This document shows positions 9,625 to 18,985 of a DNA stretch of 64,000 nt, piece by piece. Source of the stretch: Clostridium estertheticum subsp. estertheticum (GTDB lineage Bacteria > Bacillota > Clostridia > Clostridiales > Clostridiaceae); assembly GCF_001877035.1 (NCBI RefSeq), contig NZ_CP015756.1:2037001-2101000 (forward strand). Direction: 5' to 3'. The notes beneath the pieces were generated by a model, which did no database searches, had not been told where the DNA came from, and saw only the letters and a list, made by a program, of their open reading frames with translations. The translations under genes and the position numbers were made by a program. How positions within the stretch are numbered: position 1 is the stretch's first letter; every line of letters starts with the position of its first letter.

Positions 9625-9653
9625 TATATATATATTCGACATAATATTGTCAA
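9625..9653 (-). promoter_or_regulatory. Sigma-A promoter of the chemoreceptor gene
   Basis: On the minus strand TTGACA (9653-9648) and TATATA (9630-9625) are separated by exactly 17 bp. They lie about 35 bp before the start codon. Confidence 0.75.
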
Positions 9654-9967
9654 ATCCTTTTAAATTTTACATTTAAATATGCTTTAAATAAACAAGTATA
9701 AAAAAGAAACACAAAAGCTTATTCTCACATTATTTTATATAATTTTTTAATTATTCCGTTTATGATAAAAAAGATACGTTTAAGGATATTATGGTTGTAT
9801 TGTATCTTTTTATTGGTTAAAGTTAATATATATGAGTTGTTGCTAAACAGGCATGCCTTACAAGAAATACACGTGCTATTATAAAATCATAGGACTAAGA
9901 TTCCTAATATGAAAATAAATGAAGAACAAAAGTATATTAACAATATTTTACAGGAGGGGGAATTAAA
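9654..9967. other. Intergenic region with orphan hairpin before natA
   Basis: AT-rich, no gene seen. A hairpin at 9767-9812 (arms AAAAAGATAC and GTATCTTTTT) looks like a terminator, but no gene ends before it. TTACAA (9858-9863) and TATAAA (9880-9885), 16 bp apart, could be the natA promoter. Confidence 0.4.
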
Positions 9968-10696
9968 TTGTTAGAGGTAAAAAATCTTACTAAAAAGTTT
10001 AAAAATTTTACTGCGGTGGAAGGAGTTTCGTTTGTTGTTAATGGGGGAGAAATATTAGGTCTTATCGGAGAAAATGGAGCTGGAAAAACAACTATAATGA
10101 GAATGCTTGCAACTATGCTTAAGGTAACAGAGGGTGAAGGAAAGATTGCAGGGCATGATTTAGTGAAGGAGCCTGAAAGCATTAGAGGAGAAATTGGAAT
10201 TTTATTTGGTGGAGAAGTTGGTCTATATGACAGGCTTACAGCAAGAGAGAATATAATGTATTTTGCCCAATTGAATGGGATGAGCGAAGGCGATGCCAAG
10301 AAAAGCATAGAAGAACTTAAACGAGAACTTGAAATGAGTGAATTTATAGATAAAAGGGTAGGTAAATTCTCAAGAGGTATGAAACAAAAGGTAGCGATTG
10401 CAAGAAGTATTGTTCATAAGCCTTCCGTTATGTTATTTGATGAACCAAGTACTGGCCTTGATGTTTCTGCCACAAGACTTATTCAAGATTTTATATTTAA
10501 ATGTAAGTCAGAAGGCAAGGCTATAGTTTTTTCAAGTCATAGCATGACAGAGATTGAAAAGCTTTGTGATAGAGTTGTAATAATACATAAGGGAAAAGTT
10601 GTGGAACATGGAACAATAAGCGATCTTAAGGCTAAATATAATAATGAAGATATGGAAGATGTTTTTGTTAATCTTATTGGAGGTAATCATGAATAA
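9968..10696 (+). CDS. natA: ABC transporter ATP-binding protein, NatA type
   Basis: 242 aa from TTG 9968, preceded by GGAGGGGG. Walker A GENGAGKTT is at 34-42, the signature SRGMKQ at 135-140, Walker B VMLFDEP at 154-160 and an H-loop SSHSM follows. ATP binding and hydrolysis would drive the NatB-like permease encoded next, whose start overlaps the end of this gene by 8 bp. The sequence fits the NatA group that extrudes sodium in Bacillus, but close relatives export other compounds, so substrate is inferred. Confidence 0.85.
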   Translation: MLEVKNLTKKFKNFTAVEGVSFVVNGGEILGLIGENGAGKTTIMRMLATMLKVTEGEGKIAGHDLVKEPESIRGEIGILFGGEVGLYDRLTARENIMYFAQLNGMSEGDAKKSIEELKRELEMSEFIDKRVGKFSRGMKQKVAIARSIVHKPSVMLFDEPSTGLDVSATRLIQDFIFKCKSEGKAIVFSSHSMTEIEKLCDRVVIIHKGKVVEHGTISDLKAKYNNEDMEDVFVNLIGGNHE

Positions 10697-11873
10697 ATTA
10701 GTTAGTGTAATATTACTAAAAGAACTTAAGGATATGCTAAGAGATAAAAAGACAATAATAGTTAGTTTACTTATTCCTCTTTTGTTAATGCCAATACTTA
10801 GTTTTATTATGGGAAAGACTATGAATAGTGCTAAGGATGATGTTAATCAAAATACCAAGATTGTAATGGTGGATAAGGGCAGTAGTAGCCTTGGTAAAAT
10901 ATTAAAAAAAGATAAGTCTATAAAATTTATAAGTGGCACTGATGGACAAGGAGCAGTAAAGGATGGAAAGGCACTATTGTCCATCGAAATACCAAAGGAT
11001 TTTGAAGCATTTATTTCAAAAGGTAATAATTCTGGTATAAAGATCTTTTACGATAATACAAGTCAAAAATCATCGATTGCACTCAGCAAGGTAACTGTTA
11101 TAATAGATGAGTTAAGCAAGGAGATAGTAGGAAATAGATTAACAAAAAGGAATATTGATATAAAGATATTAACACCTATAACAGTTGCTAAAACAAGTTT
11201 TCAAAAGGAAGAAAATGCAGAAGGTCAGATAATATTAGGAATGCTTATTCCTATATTTGTGCTACTTTACAGTGCTACAGGTACTATTGCAGCAGCCACA
11301 GACCTAGGGGCGGGTGAGAAGGAACGTGGAACACTTGAACCACTTTTAACAACAAAAGCTGGAAGGCATTATATATTAACAGGAAAACTTTATGCAATAA
11401 CAATAATGGGCTTTATAGTATCAGTATGTTCTATGATTGGTATTCTAGTTTCCATGAAAATTCCTGGTGGGATGTTCGGAAATGGAAGTACAGCAATTGC
11501 TCTAGGGTACAAAGCAATTGCCTTAATTGGAGTAATATCAATAATAACAACAATGTTTTTTGGTGCACTTGAACTAGCGGTAAGTGTATATGCTCGTTCT
11601 TTCAAGGAAGCCCAAACTTATTTGACACCATTTTCAATTGTTCCTATATTCGCTGCTTATGGAACTATGTATATGGATGCAAAAAACATACCTTTTCTTT
11701 ATTTCAACATACCACTACTTAGTGTAAGCTCAGTGGTTAAGGAACTTACAAGTGGAATTTACAATTATGGTCATATAGGAATAACAATAGGATGGTCCAT
11801 AGTGTATACTATAGTAGCTATTATTTTAGCAAGACATATGTTTAATAAGGAAAGTGTAATATTTAGATCTTAG
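10689..11873 (+). CDS. natB: ABC-2 type permease, NatB type
   Basis: 394 aa from ATG 10689, whose GGAGG site lies inside natA; the frame is open further upstream but without a ribosome site. One membrane helix near the N-terminus (about 22-44) is followed by a large external domain (about 50-185) and then five helices. GAGEKERGTLEPLLTTKAGR is the conserved cytoplasmic coupling motif of this permease family. It pairs with NatA, probably in sodium or toxic-compound efflux. The 8-bp overlap implies translational coupling. Confidence 0.85.
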   Translation: MNKLVSVILLKELKDMLRDKKTIIVSLLIPLLLMPILSFIMGKTMNSAKDDVNQNTKIVMVDKGSSSLGKILKKDKSIKFISGTDGQGAVKDGKALLSIEIPKDFEAFISKGNNSGIKIFYDNTSQKSSIALSKVTVIIDELSKEIVGNRLTKRNIDIKILTPITVAKTSFQKEENAEGQIILGMLIPIFVLLYSATGTIAAATDLGAGEKERGTLEPLLTTKAGRHYILTGKLYAITIMGFIVSVCSMIGILVSMKIPGGMFGNGSTAIALGYKAIALIGVISIITTMFFGALELAVSVYARSFKEAQTYLTPFSIVPIFAAYGTMYMDAKNIPFLYFNIPLLSVSSVVKELTSGIYNYGHIGITIGWSIVYTIVAIILARHMFNKESVIFRS

Positions 11874-11882
11874 AATTCAAAA

Positions 11883-11926
11883 ATAGATATAACGAAAGCA
11901 CCCTAGGGTGCCTTTGTTATATCTAT
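11883..11926. terminator. Shared natB/putP terminator containing the putP stop codon
   Basis: Arms built on ATAGATATAAC...GCACCC and GGGTGCC...GTTATATCTAT flank a short loop, with T-rich sequence on both sides. The putP stop codon (11903-11905) lies at the loop and its last eight codons form one arm. Confidence 0.85.
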
Positions 11927-13387
11927 TAAGTTTTTTTCCATAGTTTTAAATTCACAGATTACTGATTCATCAGGCTTCTTTGTTAAAAGGCTTCCAATGA
12001 TAACAGCTATAAGAGAGAGACTAAAGCCTGGAATCATTTCATACAAATGAGTTGATAGTCCAGTAAGAATCCATATAATAACGGTTAAACCACCTACAAT
12101 CATACCTGATAATGCACCCCACTTAGTCATTCTTTTCCAGTAAAGACTAAGGAGAAGCATTGGTCCAAAAGCAGAACCAAATCCAGCCCATGCTTGCCCT
12201 ACTATATTAAGAATAGTTTTGTTTGGAACATATGCAAATATTACTGCAAAGGCTGCAATTATAAGTACTGATATTCTTCCAACAAACATTTGAGTCTTCT
12301 CTGTTGCTTCTTTATTAAGAAACGTAAGATAAAAATCCTTTGTTATAGAGCTTGAACAAACCAAAAGTTGAGAAGAAATAGTACTCATAATGGCGGCAAG
12401 TACTGCTGAGAGTATTATCCCAGTAACAAAGGGGTGGAATAGTACATCACCAAGGCGAAGAAAAACCATTTCGGGATCTTTTAAGGGTTGGCTTATAGAT
12501 GTAAAATATACAAGCCCTATAAGTCCACTCGCCATAGATCCTATAAGTCCAATGGCCATCCAGCCTATACCTATTCTTCTTGCTGATTTAAGCTCTTTTG
12601 CAGATTTAATAGCCATAAAACGAACTATAATATGAGGTTGACCAAAGTAACCAAGGCCCCAGGCTAAAAATCCTATTATTGTAGATAAACTTGTTCCGCG
12701 AAGTATATCAAATAATGCAGGATCAATATGTTTTACCTTATTAGCAAAAGTACCAGGATCTATTCCTAGATTTGTATAGGCTACAATAGGCACGATAACT
12801 AGTACAATAAACATAAGACTGCCTTGAAAAAAATCTGTTAAAGTTACGGCTAAAAAACCTCCAAAATATGTATATATTACAACTATAGATAGTGTTACTA
12901 CTACACCAGAAGTATATGTGAATCCAAATAAGTCCCTAAATAATTTTCCGCCAGCTACAATGCCTGAGGAAACGTATAATGTAAAGAACACAAGTATTAT
13001 TATGCCTGATACAATTCTTAACATTTTAGAGTTATCTTTGAATCTATTTTCAAGATAATCTGGGACAGTTAAGGAATCGCTAGCAACTTCAGTATAGATT
13101 CTAAATCTTGGAGCAAGCAAGCGATAATTTAAATAGGCTCCTATAGTTAATCCGACACTAAGCCAAATACTTGAAATGCCTGTAGCATATACAGCTCCAG
13201 GTAGTCCCATAAGCATCCATCCACTCATATCACTGGCACCTGCAGATAAGGCTGTAACCATGGGCCCTAAACTTCTTCCTCCAATCATATAATCAGAAAT
13301 ATTCTTGGTCTTTCTGTAGGAATAATATCCTATTACAAGTAAGATGAGTAAGTATAAAACAATTGCTAAAAGCGAGTAAAATTTCAT
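11903..13387 (-). CDS. putP: Sodium/proline symporter
   Basis: 494 aa with about 12-13 membrane helices, the usual size of the solute:sodium symporter family. Near the N-terminus ISDYMIGGRSLGPMVTALSA and SDMSGWMLMGLPG match PutP closely, including the conserved serine/aspartate region for sodium and proline. It imports L-proline with sodium as carbon source or compatible solute. The start ATG has a GGAG site. It is monocistronic and convergent with natAB. A sodium exporter next to a sodium-driven importer is suggestive but not evidence of joint control. Confidence 0.9.
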   Translation of the reverse strand: MKFYSLLAIVLYLLILLVIGYYSYRKTKNISDYMIGGRSLGPMVTALSAGASDMSGWMLMGLPGAVYATGISSIWLSVGLTIGAYLNYRLLAPRFRIYTEVASDSLTVPDYLENRFKDNSKMLRIVSGIIILVFFTLYVSSGIVAGGKLFRDLFGFTYTSGVVVTLSIVVIYTYFGGFLAVTLTDFFQGSLMFIVLVIVPIVAYTNLGIDPGTFANKVKHIDPALFDILRGTSLSTIIGFLAWGLGYFGQPHIIVRFMAIKSAKELKSARRIGIGWMAIGLIGSMASGLIGLVYFTSISQPLKDPEMVFLRLGDVLFHPFVTGIILSAVLAAIMSTISSQLLVCSSSITKDFYLTFLNKEATEKTQMFVGRISVLIIAAFAVIFAYVPNKTILNIVGQAWAGFGSAFGPMLLLSLYWKRMTKWGALSGMIVGGLTVIIWILTGLSTHLYEMIPGFSLSLIAVIIGSLLTKKPDESVICEFKTMEKNLIDITKAP

Positions 13388-13495
13388 TCAGAATCTCCTT
13401 TATTCTAATTTAGGTTTTATAATGTGCATAAAATGTAGAAATATATATAAATATATTATCATATTTATGGAAAAATTGGAACAATAATAGTAAAA

Positions 13496-13544
13496 TGTAA
13501 TCATAAAATCACCTGTAAATTTTACAGATGATTTTATGATTACA
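13496..13544 (-). terminator. Terminator of the ankyrin gene
   Basis: A near-perfect long stem built on TGTAATCATAAAATCA and CTGTAAA with their complements starts 1 bp after the ankyrin stop. It may also mark the 5' border of the putP promoter region. Confidence 0.75.
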
Positions 13545-14171
13545 TTATTTACTTCTATTATATTTTATTAAAATATCAGAAATTTTCTTATTTTCACAAA
13601 GATCTAAGGGAGTGTAGCCTGTGGAATTTGTTGAATTTATGTCAAAGCCTAAATTTATTAGTGACTTTAAAAATTCTTCGAAATGGTCATCAAAACAGTT
13701 GATATAATCATCGTGAAGAAGAGTGTTTTTGTATTTATCCCGTATATTTATATCTGCTCCATATTTTACAAGTAAATTCAGAAGCTCCACAGAATAATTA
13801 AAGCTACAGTAAAATAAAGGGGTTTTACCAGATATGTTGATTGCATTAACTTTAGCACCTTTTTTAAGTATCATAGTTATTACATCTATATGAGGTTTTA
13901 TCCTTGCACAAAGTTTATGAAGAGGGGTTTCTAAGAGATCACTATTATGAGCGTTAATATCTGCACCGTTATCTATTATAAGTTCAATTGTTTTAAAATA
14001 ATTATTTTGGCAATTATCAATAGCATAATAAAGTATGTTTTCAAGTTTAAGATCAGGATTTAAATCTTTAGATTTATTTAAATAATCCCTTATTGCATCT
14101 ACGTTGCCCTCATCTATAAATCTATAAACTGATTTAGGTTTTGCCGCAAATAAACCTTCGAATATTTTCAT
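13545..14171 (-). CDS. Ankyrin-repeat protein
   Basis: 208 aa, with no signal peptide or membrane helix. It has about four to five ankyrin repeats, for example NGADINAHNSDLLETPLHKL, KGAKVNAINISGKTPLFYC, YGADINIRDKYKNTLLHDD and LGFDINSTNSTGYTPLDLC. Such repeats bind other proteins; no catalytic domain is present. An AGGAGGTG site precedes the ATG. It is flanked by unrelated genes and has its own terminator, so its partner is unknown. Confidence 0.88.
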   Translation of the reverse strand: MKIFEGLFAAKPKSVYRFIDEGNVDAIRDYLNKSKDLNPDLKLENILYYAIDNCQNNYFKTIELIIDNGADINAHNSDLLETPLHKLCARIKPHIDVITMILKKGAKVNAINISGKTPLFYCSFNYSVELLNLLVKYGADINIRDKYKNTLLHDDYINCFDDHFEEFLKSLINLGFDINSTNSTGYTPLDLCENKKISDILIKYNRSK

Positions 14172-14230
14172 GTTGCACCTCCTGTTAATTTTATAGCTAA
14201 TATTATTTTAACATAGCAAGGCTTAAATGA

Positions 14231-14286
14231 AAATTAATATAATTAGAACTACACTTTTGCCATAAAAGTCCTAATTATATTAATTT
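14231..14286 (-). terminator. Terminator overlapping the 3' end of the AraC gene
   Basis: Arms AATTAATATAATTAG (14232-14246) and its complement (14271-14286) enclose a second stem ACTTTT/AAAAGT. The right arm contains the last codons of the regulator. Confidence 0.6.
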
Positions 14287-15144
14287 GATAAATTGATTAT
14301 CATCTGTTTTATGTTTTAATTTTGATGGAGGATAGCCATAATATTTTTTAAAAAGTTTGCTAAAGTGATACATGTCAGGATAACCCACAGATAAAGCTAT
14401 TTTTTTTATAGATTGGTCTCCAATTTCAAGGGAGTGTTTTGCTTTTGAAAGTCTTAGTTTTATTAGATAATTTATTGGTGAAGTACCTGTACTTTCTTTA
14501 AAAAGCTTAGAAATATAAGCGGGACTAAGGTACATGTTTTGTGAGATTACTTCTAAAGAAAGACTATGCATAAAATTTTCGTTTATAAATTCTAAAACTG
14601 TATTTACTATGGCAGTGTTATCATAGTTTTCAAGATTTAATATTCCTTTTTGTTTTAAAGTCGAACTTTCAAAAGTTGCGTTAAAAAGAATGGAAAGAAG
14701 TTTAATACCCAGACTTTTTAGAGATAACTGTAGGGCTGGTTGGTTTTTACTTTGCTCTGAAATAACGTCTGAACAGAGTTTTAGAAGTTCATTTTCATAT
14801 TTAGATACATTAATAATAGGTGATACATGGTTTTCTAGAAAATGATCTGGCAAAAGTCCTTTTATGTGAAGGTTTTCATAACCTACGTGAAATTCATGAA
14901 TTTCGCTACCGCTGGGAAGAACTTTTCCGTGATATGCATGAGGATTGAAAACAAGCAGGTCACCCTTTTTGACAATGTGTGGAACACCACTAATATTGTA
15001 TGTACATGTGCCTGCTAAAACATATATTATGGATAGAAAATCATGGCAATGATAGGCAACATCACTTTTATCATTGAATTTTTTTGTAAAAGTATATAAC
15101 ATTTTCGGGTTGAAATCATCTAAATCAATTTTCAAATTGCACAT
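14275..15144 (-). CDS. AraC-family transcriptional regulator with cupin sensor domain
   Basis: 289 aa. Residues about 15-95 form an AraC-type cupin (FNDKSDVAYHCHDFLSIIYV, then VKKGDLLVFNPHAYHG), which usually binds a small ligand. Residues about 185-280 hold the two helix-turn-helix units (MYLSPAYISKLFKESTG and IKKIALSVGYPDMYHFSKLF). It is divergent from the ABC exporter at 15333, with 188 bp between the start codons, so control of the exporter or of itself is likely. Confidence 0.9.
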   Translation of the reverse strand: MCNLKIDLDDFNPKMLYTFTKKFNDKSDVAYHCHDFLSIIYVLAGTCTYNISGVPHIVKKGDLLVFNPHAYHGKVLPSGSEIHEFHVGYENLHIKGLLPDHFLENHVSPIINVSKYENELLKLCSDVISEQSKNQPALQLSLKSLGIKLLSILFNATFESSTLKQKGILNLENYDNTAIVNTVLEFINENFMHSLSLEVISQNMYLSPAYISKLFKESTGTSPINYLIKLRLSKAKHSLEIGDQSIKKIALSVGYPDMYHFSKLFKKYYGYPPSKLKHKTDDNQFIKLI

Positions 15145-15244
15145 AATCTACCTCTGTAAAATTATTCTATATTTTAAGTATATTATAAGTCATTATAAGT
15201 AAATAATCAAAGCATAATTAAATCTTTATTCTATAAAATAAGAA

Positions 15245-15274
15245 TTGACATTAAATTAGTATAGATAGTACATT
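15245..15274 (+). promoter_or_regulatory. Possible promoter of the heterodimeric ABC exporter
   Basis: TTGACA (15245-15250) is a perfect -35 box; the best -10 candidate is TACATT (15269-15274) after 18 bp, which is weak. Weak promoters of this kind often need an activator, fitting the divergent AraC gene. Confidence 0.4.
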
Positions 15275-15332
15275 TTATTATATGAGCATATACATGATAA
15301 TAGTATAGAGAAAAAAATATGGGGTGGTAATT

Positions 15333-17078
15333 ATGGCTTTTAGATGGGTGTGGAAGTATGCAAAAAAATACAATATTAAAATAATAATAGGTTTTATACT
15401 AGTTATTATATGTTCTGCTATGAATATGGTGGCACCATATTTATCTGGAACAATTGTAGATAGGGTTATTATGGGAAAAGAAAGTAATATATTAATTCCG
15501 TTATTAGGAGTTATTACAGCAGTAATATTGCTTAGGTCTATATTAAGATATATTTTTTTGATCCTACTCGAAAATATGTCTCAAGATTCTATATTTGATA
15601 TTAGAAATGATATTTATAGTAATCTGCAGAAACTTGATTTTGATTTTTTTGATAAAACTAGTACAGGCGATATAATGAATAAAATGACTGGTGATATAGA
15701 TGCAGTGAGACATTTTCTTGCATGGGTAGGCTATAACGTTTTAGAGAATTCATTTATATTTTTGTTTGGGATAGCAATTATGTTTTCAATTAATTATAAA
15801 CTTACATTGATTTTACTTATGTTTACACCTCCAATAGCTTATTTTGCAAGAAAGCTAGCAATAGATGTAAAACCAACTTTTTTTAATGTAAGGCAGCAGT
15901 TCTCAAAACTTAACTCAGTAGCACAAGAGAACATAAGTGGTAATAGAGTAGTAAAAGCTTTTGCTAAGGAAGAATTTGAAATTGGAAAATTTGGAAAAGA
16001 AAATGATGAATTTAGAAAAAGAAATATTGATTCTGCAAAAGTCTGGAGAAAATACCTTCCTATTATAGATTCATTATCTATAAGTCTTAATATAGTAATT
16101 ATTCTTATAGGTGGAATTATGGTAATTAACCAAAGCATAACCATAGGAAATTTGGTTACTTTTAATGCTATGATATTTACAATAAATAATCCAATGAGAA
16201 TGGCAGGTTGGTTAATTAATGATATTCAAAGGTTTTCAGCGTCCGGTGAGAAAATAATCGAGCTTATGAATACTAAACCTAAAATTAAAAACTCGGAAAA
16301 TCAAGTGGAGGAAGATAGAATAAAAGGTAATATAGAGTTTAAAAATGTAAACTTTAATTATGGGGATGAAGAAGTACTGGAGAATATAAATTTGAAAGTA
16401 AGCCCTGGGCAAACCATTGCAATAATAGGACATACGGGTTCTGGTAAGTCTACTTTCGTAAGTTTGTTATGTAGATTCTATGAATGCACAAAAGGAGAAA
16501 TATTAATTGATGGTTATGATATAAAAGATTTTAATTTAAGGCGGTTACGCAAAAATATAGCGGTAGCTATGCAAGATATATTTCTTTTTTCAGATACTAT
16601 CGAAGGAAATATAGCCTATGGGTTGCCTACAGCATCAATGGATGAAGTTAGATGGGCAGCTGGAATTGCTGGCGCTGATGATTTCATAAACAAGATGGAG
16701 GAAGGATATGATACGATTGTTGGTGAGAGAGGAGTGGGACTTTCTGGGGGGCAAAAGCAAAGGATTTCACTTGCGAGAGCTCTACTAAAAAATCCATCCA
16801 TAATAATACTTGATGATACTACCTCTAGCCTTGATATACAAACAGAAAATAATATAAGACATTCACTGGACAAATATTTTAAGGATAAGACTACATTTAT
16901 TATTGCACATAGGATATCTTCGGTAAAAAATGCAGATATGATATTAGTACTCAATAATGGAAGAATTGTAGAAAGAGGAACTCATAGTGAATTGCTCGTA
17001 AAGAAGGGTGAATATTATAATGTGTATATTAACCAATTTGGTAATTTTGATGATGCAAAGGGGAAGGAGGTAGGTTGA
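15333..17078 (+). CDS. Heterodimeric ABC multidrug exporter, subunit with degenerate ATP site
   Basis: 581 aa from ATG 15333 (GGGGTGG site). It has six membrane helices in the first ~310 residues, then a nucleotide-binding domain with GHTGSGKST, LSGGQKQR, Walker B IIILDDTTSSLD and IAHRISS. The Walker B is followed by aspartate instead of the catalytic glutamate (LDD rather than LDE), as in the YheI/BmrC-type half of heterodimeric exporters. The partner starts 1 bp after this stop codon and keeps the glutamate. The pair probably exports drugs, peptides or lipids. Confidence 0.9.
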   Translation: MAFRWVWKYAKKYNIKIIIGFILVIICSAMNMVAPYLSGTIVDRVIMGKESNILIPLLGVITAVILLRSILRYIFLILLENMSQDSIFDIRNDIYSNLQKLDFDFFDKTSTGDIMNKMTGDIDAVRHFLAWVGYNVLENSFIFLFGIAIMFSINYKLTLILLMFTPPIAYFARKLAIDVKPTFFNVRQQFSKLNSVAQENISGNRVVKAFAKEEFEIGKFGKENDEFRKRNIDSAKVWRKYLPIIDSLSISLNIVIILIGGIMVINQSITIGNLVTFNAMIFTINNPMRMAGWLINDIQRFSASGEKIIELMNTKPKIKNSENQVEEDRIKGNIEFKNVNFNYGDEEVLENINLKVSPGQTIAIIGHTGSGKSTFVSLLCRFYECTKGEILIDGYDIKDFNLRRLRKNIAVAMQDIFLFSDTIEGNIAYGLPTASMDEVRWAAGIAGADDFINKMEEGYDTIVGERGVGLSGGQKQRISLARALLKNPSIIILDDTTSSLDIQTENNIRHSLDKYFKDKTTFIIAHRISSVKNADMILVLNNGRIVERGTHSELLVKKGEYYNVYINQFGNFDDAKGKEVG

Positions 17079-17079
17079 A

Positions 17080-18864
17080 ATGGCTAGGAATAAGTATGAT
17101 GTAGATGAAAAATTAGAATCAGAATTTAATATGGGACACGTTAAAAGACTTATGAGATATGTTATACCTTATAAGAAAAAAATGGTTATAACTATAGTAA
17201 TTATGCTAATAGCATCAGTTGCAAATCTAATTGGGCCATACCTTATTAAGGTAGCACTGGATAGTAAGATACCAAGTAAAGATGTAACGGGGCTTATAAT
17301 ACTTAGTTTAATATATTTAGTTACAGTAATTATTAATGGAGTTTGTTTAAACATAAAAATAAAGTCTATGACAGATATAGGACAAAGCGTAATTTTAAAC
17401 ATAAGAAAAGATTTATTTGAGCACCTACAAAAACTTCCATTTAGTTATTATGATAGCAGACCGCATGGTAAGATATTAGTAAGGGTAGTTAATTATGTAA
17501 ATTCATTAAGCGACCTTTTATCAAATGGTATCATTAATTTAATTACAGATAGTTTTAGTTTGATTGTAATTATTGTATTTATGTTTTTAATAGATGTTAG
17601 ACTTACACTGATTGGTCTTGTGGGACTTCCAATACTCGTAGGAGCTGCTTTTACTATTAAGTCACTTCAAAGAAAAGCATTTCAGATTTTAAGTAGTAAA
17701 TCATCAAACGTAAATGCGTATATTCATGAAAGTATATGTGGTATGAAGGTTACTCAATCTTTTTCTAGAGAAAAAGAAAATTTAAAAATATTTAATGAAC
17801 TTAGTGATAATTATAGGAAGGCTTGGATGCACGCTATAAAAATTCAATTCTTAATGGGCCCTTTTGTAGATAACATTGGAAATTTAGTTGTGGTTGCAGT
17901 TTACATTATGGGAGTGGCATGGATTGCAAATGGGTCGATAACAATAGGTGTACTTATTGCTTTCATAGCATATATAGGTAGGTTCTGGGGACCAATAAAT
18001 AATATTGCAAACACATATAATGCTATTATAAATAACATGGCTTATTTGGAAAGAATATTTGAAACTATGGATGAGGAACCTAATGTTAAAGATTTACAAG
18101 ATGCATATGAAATGCCTGAAATAAAAGGCTTGGTAGAATTTAAAAATGTTAATTTTTGTTATGAAGATGGACAAAGAATATTAAATGATGTAAATTTCAA
18201 AGCAAATAAAGGTGAGTCGATAGCACTAGTAGGTCCTACGGGGGCAGGTAAAACCACTATAATTAATCTTATAAGCAGATTTTATGATCTCGAGAGTGGA
18301 GAGGTGCTTATAGATGGAGTAAATGTTCGGGATGTATTACTTAATTCATTAAGAAAACAGATGGGTATTATGCTTCAGGATTCGTTTATATTCGCAGGTA
18401 CTATAATGGATAATATAAGATATGGCAAGCTTGATGCAACGGATAAAGAGGTTGTTGCTGCTGCAAAAGTAGTTAGAGCTCATGAATTTATAACTACATT
18501 AAGTGAAGGATACAATACCCAGGTAAATGAAAGAGGGTCAAGACTATCAGCCGGTCAAAGACAGTTAATATCTTTTGCAAGAGCTTTACTTGCAGACCCA
18601 AGAATTTTAATTTTAGATGAAGCAACTTCAAGCATAGATACAGAGACAGAAATGTTACTTCAAAAAGGTCTTGAAGAACTTTTAAAAGGAAGAACTTCAT
18701 TTATAATAGCTCACAGACTTTCTACTATAAAAAATTCAGATAGAATAATGTATATTGATCATGGAAGTATTGTTGAATCGGGGAGTCATGATGAACTTAT
18801 GAAATATAAAGGTGAATATTATGACCTTTATATGAGTCAATATAGGATGCTTGAAGCTATATAG
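17080..18864 (+). CDS. Heterodimeric ABC multidrug exporter, catalytically complete subunit
   Basis: 594 aa. A transmembrane domain (about 30-330, six helices) is followed by a nucleotide-binding domain with GPTGAGKTT, the signature LSAGQRQL, Walker B ILILDEATSSID and IAHRLST. The Walker B glutamate is present, so this half supplies the consensus catalytic residue. The signature motif has Ala in place of the first Gly (LSAGQ), as in YheH/BmrD-like subunits. An AAGGAGG site overlaps the end of the upstream subunit gene. A terminator follows at 18939. Confidence 0.92.
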   Translation: MARNKYDVDEKLESEFNMGHVKRLMRYVIPYKKKMVITIVIMLIASVANLIGPYLIKVALDSKIPSKDVTGLIILSLIYLVTVIINGVCLNIKIKSMTDIGQSVILNIRKDLFEHLQKLPFSYYDSRPHGKILVRVVNYVNSLSDLLSNGIINLITDSFSLIVIIVFMFLIDVRLTLIGLVGLPILVGAAFTIKSLQRKAFQILSSKSSNVNAYIHESICGMKVTQSFSREKENLKIFNELSDNYRKAWMHAIKIQFLMGPFVDNIGNLVVVAVYIMGVAWIANGSITIGVLIAFIAYIGRFWGPINNIANTYNAIINNMAYLERIFETMDEEPNVKDLQDAYEMPEIKGLVEFKNVNFCYEDGQRILNDVNFKANKGESIALVGPTGAGKTTIINLISRFYDLESGEVLIDGVNVRDVLLNSLRKQMGIMLQDSFIFAGTIMDNIRYGKLDATDKEVVAAAKVVRAHEFITTLSEGYNTQVNERGSRLSAGQRQLISFARALLADPRILILDEATSSIDTETEMLLQKGLEELLKGRTSFIIAHRLSTIKNSDRIMYIDHGSIVESGSHDELMKYKGEYYDLYMSQYRMLEAI

Positions 18865-18938
18865 AAAGGTTAAAAATTAAAATAAACATAGATTTAAACA
18901 TTATAAATATAGAGAGCAAAGTAAACTTATTTAATAGG

Positions 18939-18985
18939 AAAGTAAAATGGGATTGAAGTTAACTTCAATTCCATTTTACTTTGTA
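18939..18985 (+). terminator. Long inverted repeat, probable terminator
   Basis: A 22-bp arm (18939-18960) and its complement (18961-18982) meet without a spacer at AAGTTAACTT. One base pair is G-U. TTTGT follows. It ends the exporter operon. Confidence 0.7.

Noticed and set aside
9937-10308. Antisense open frame of about 120 codons opposite natA
   Set aside because: It lies wholly within or against a well-supported ATPase gene, has no ribosome site, and its composition mirrors the sense codons.
10644-10688. Earlier start for natB giving 15 extra residues
   Set aside because: The extension lies inside natA, has no ribosome site, and ATG 10689 has an ideal GGAGG site.
15880-16144. Possible frameshift in the first exporter subunit
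   Set aside because: The protein is continuous through all expected transmembrane and nucleotide-binding motifs; the antisense frames there are shadows.
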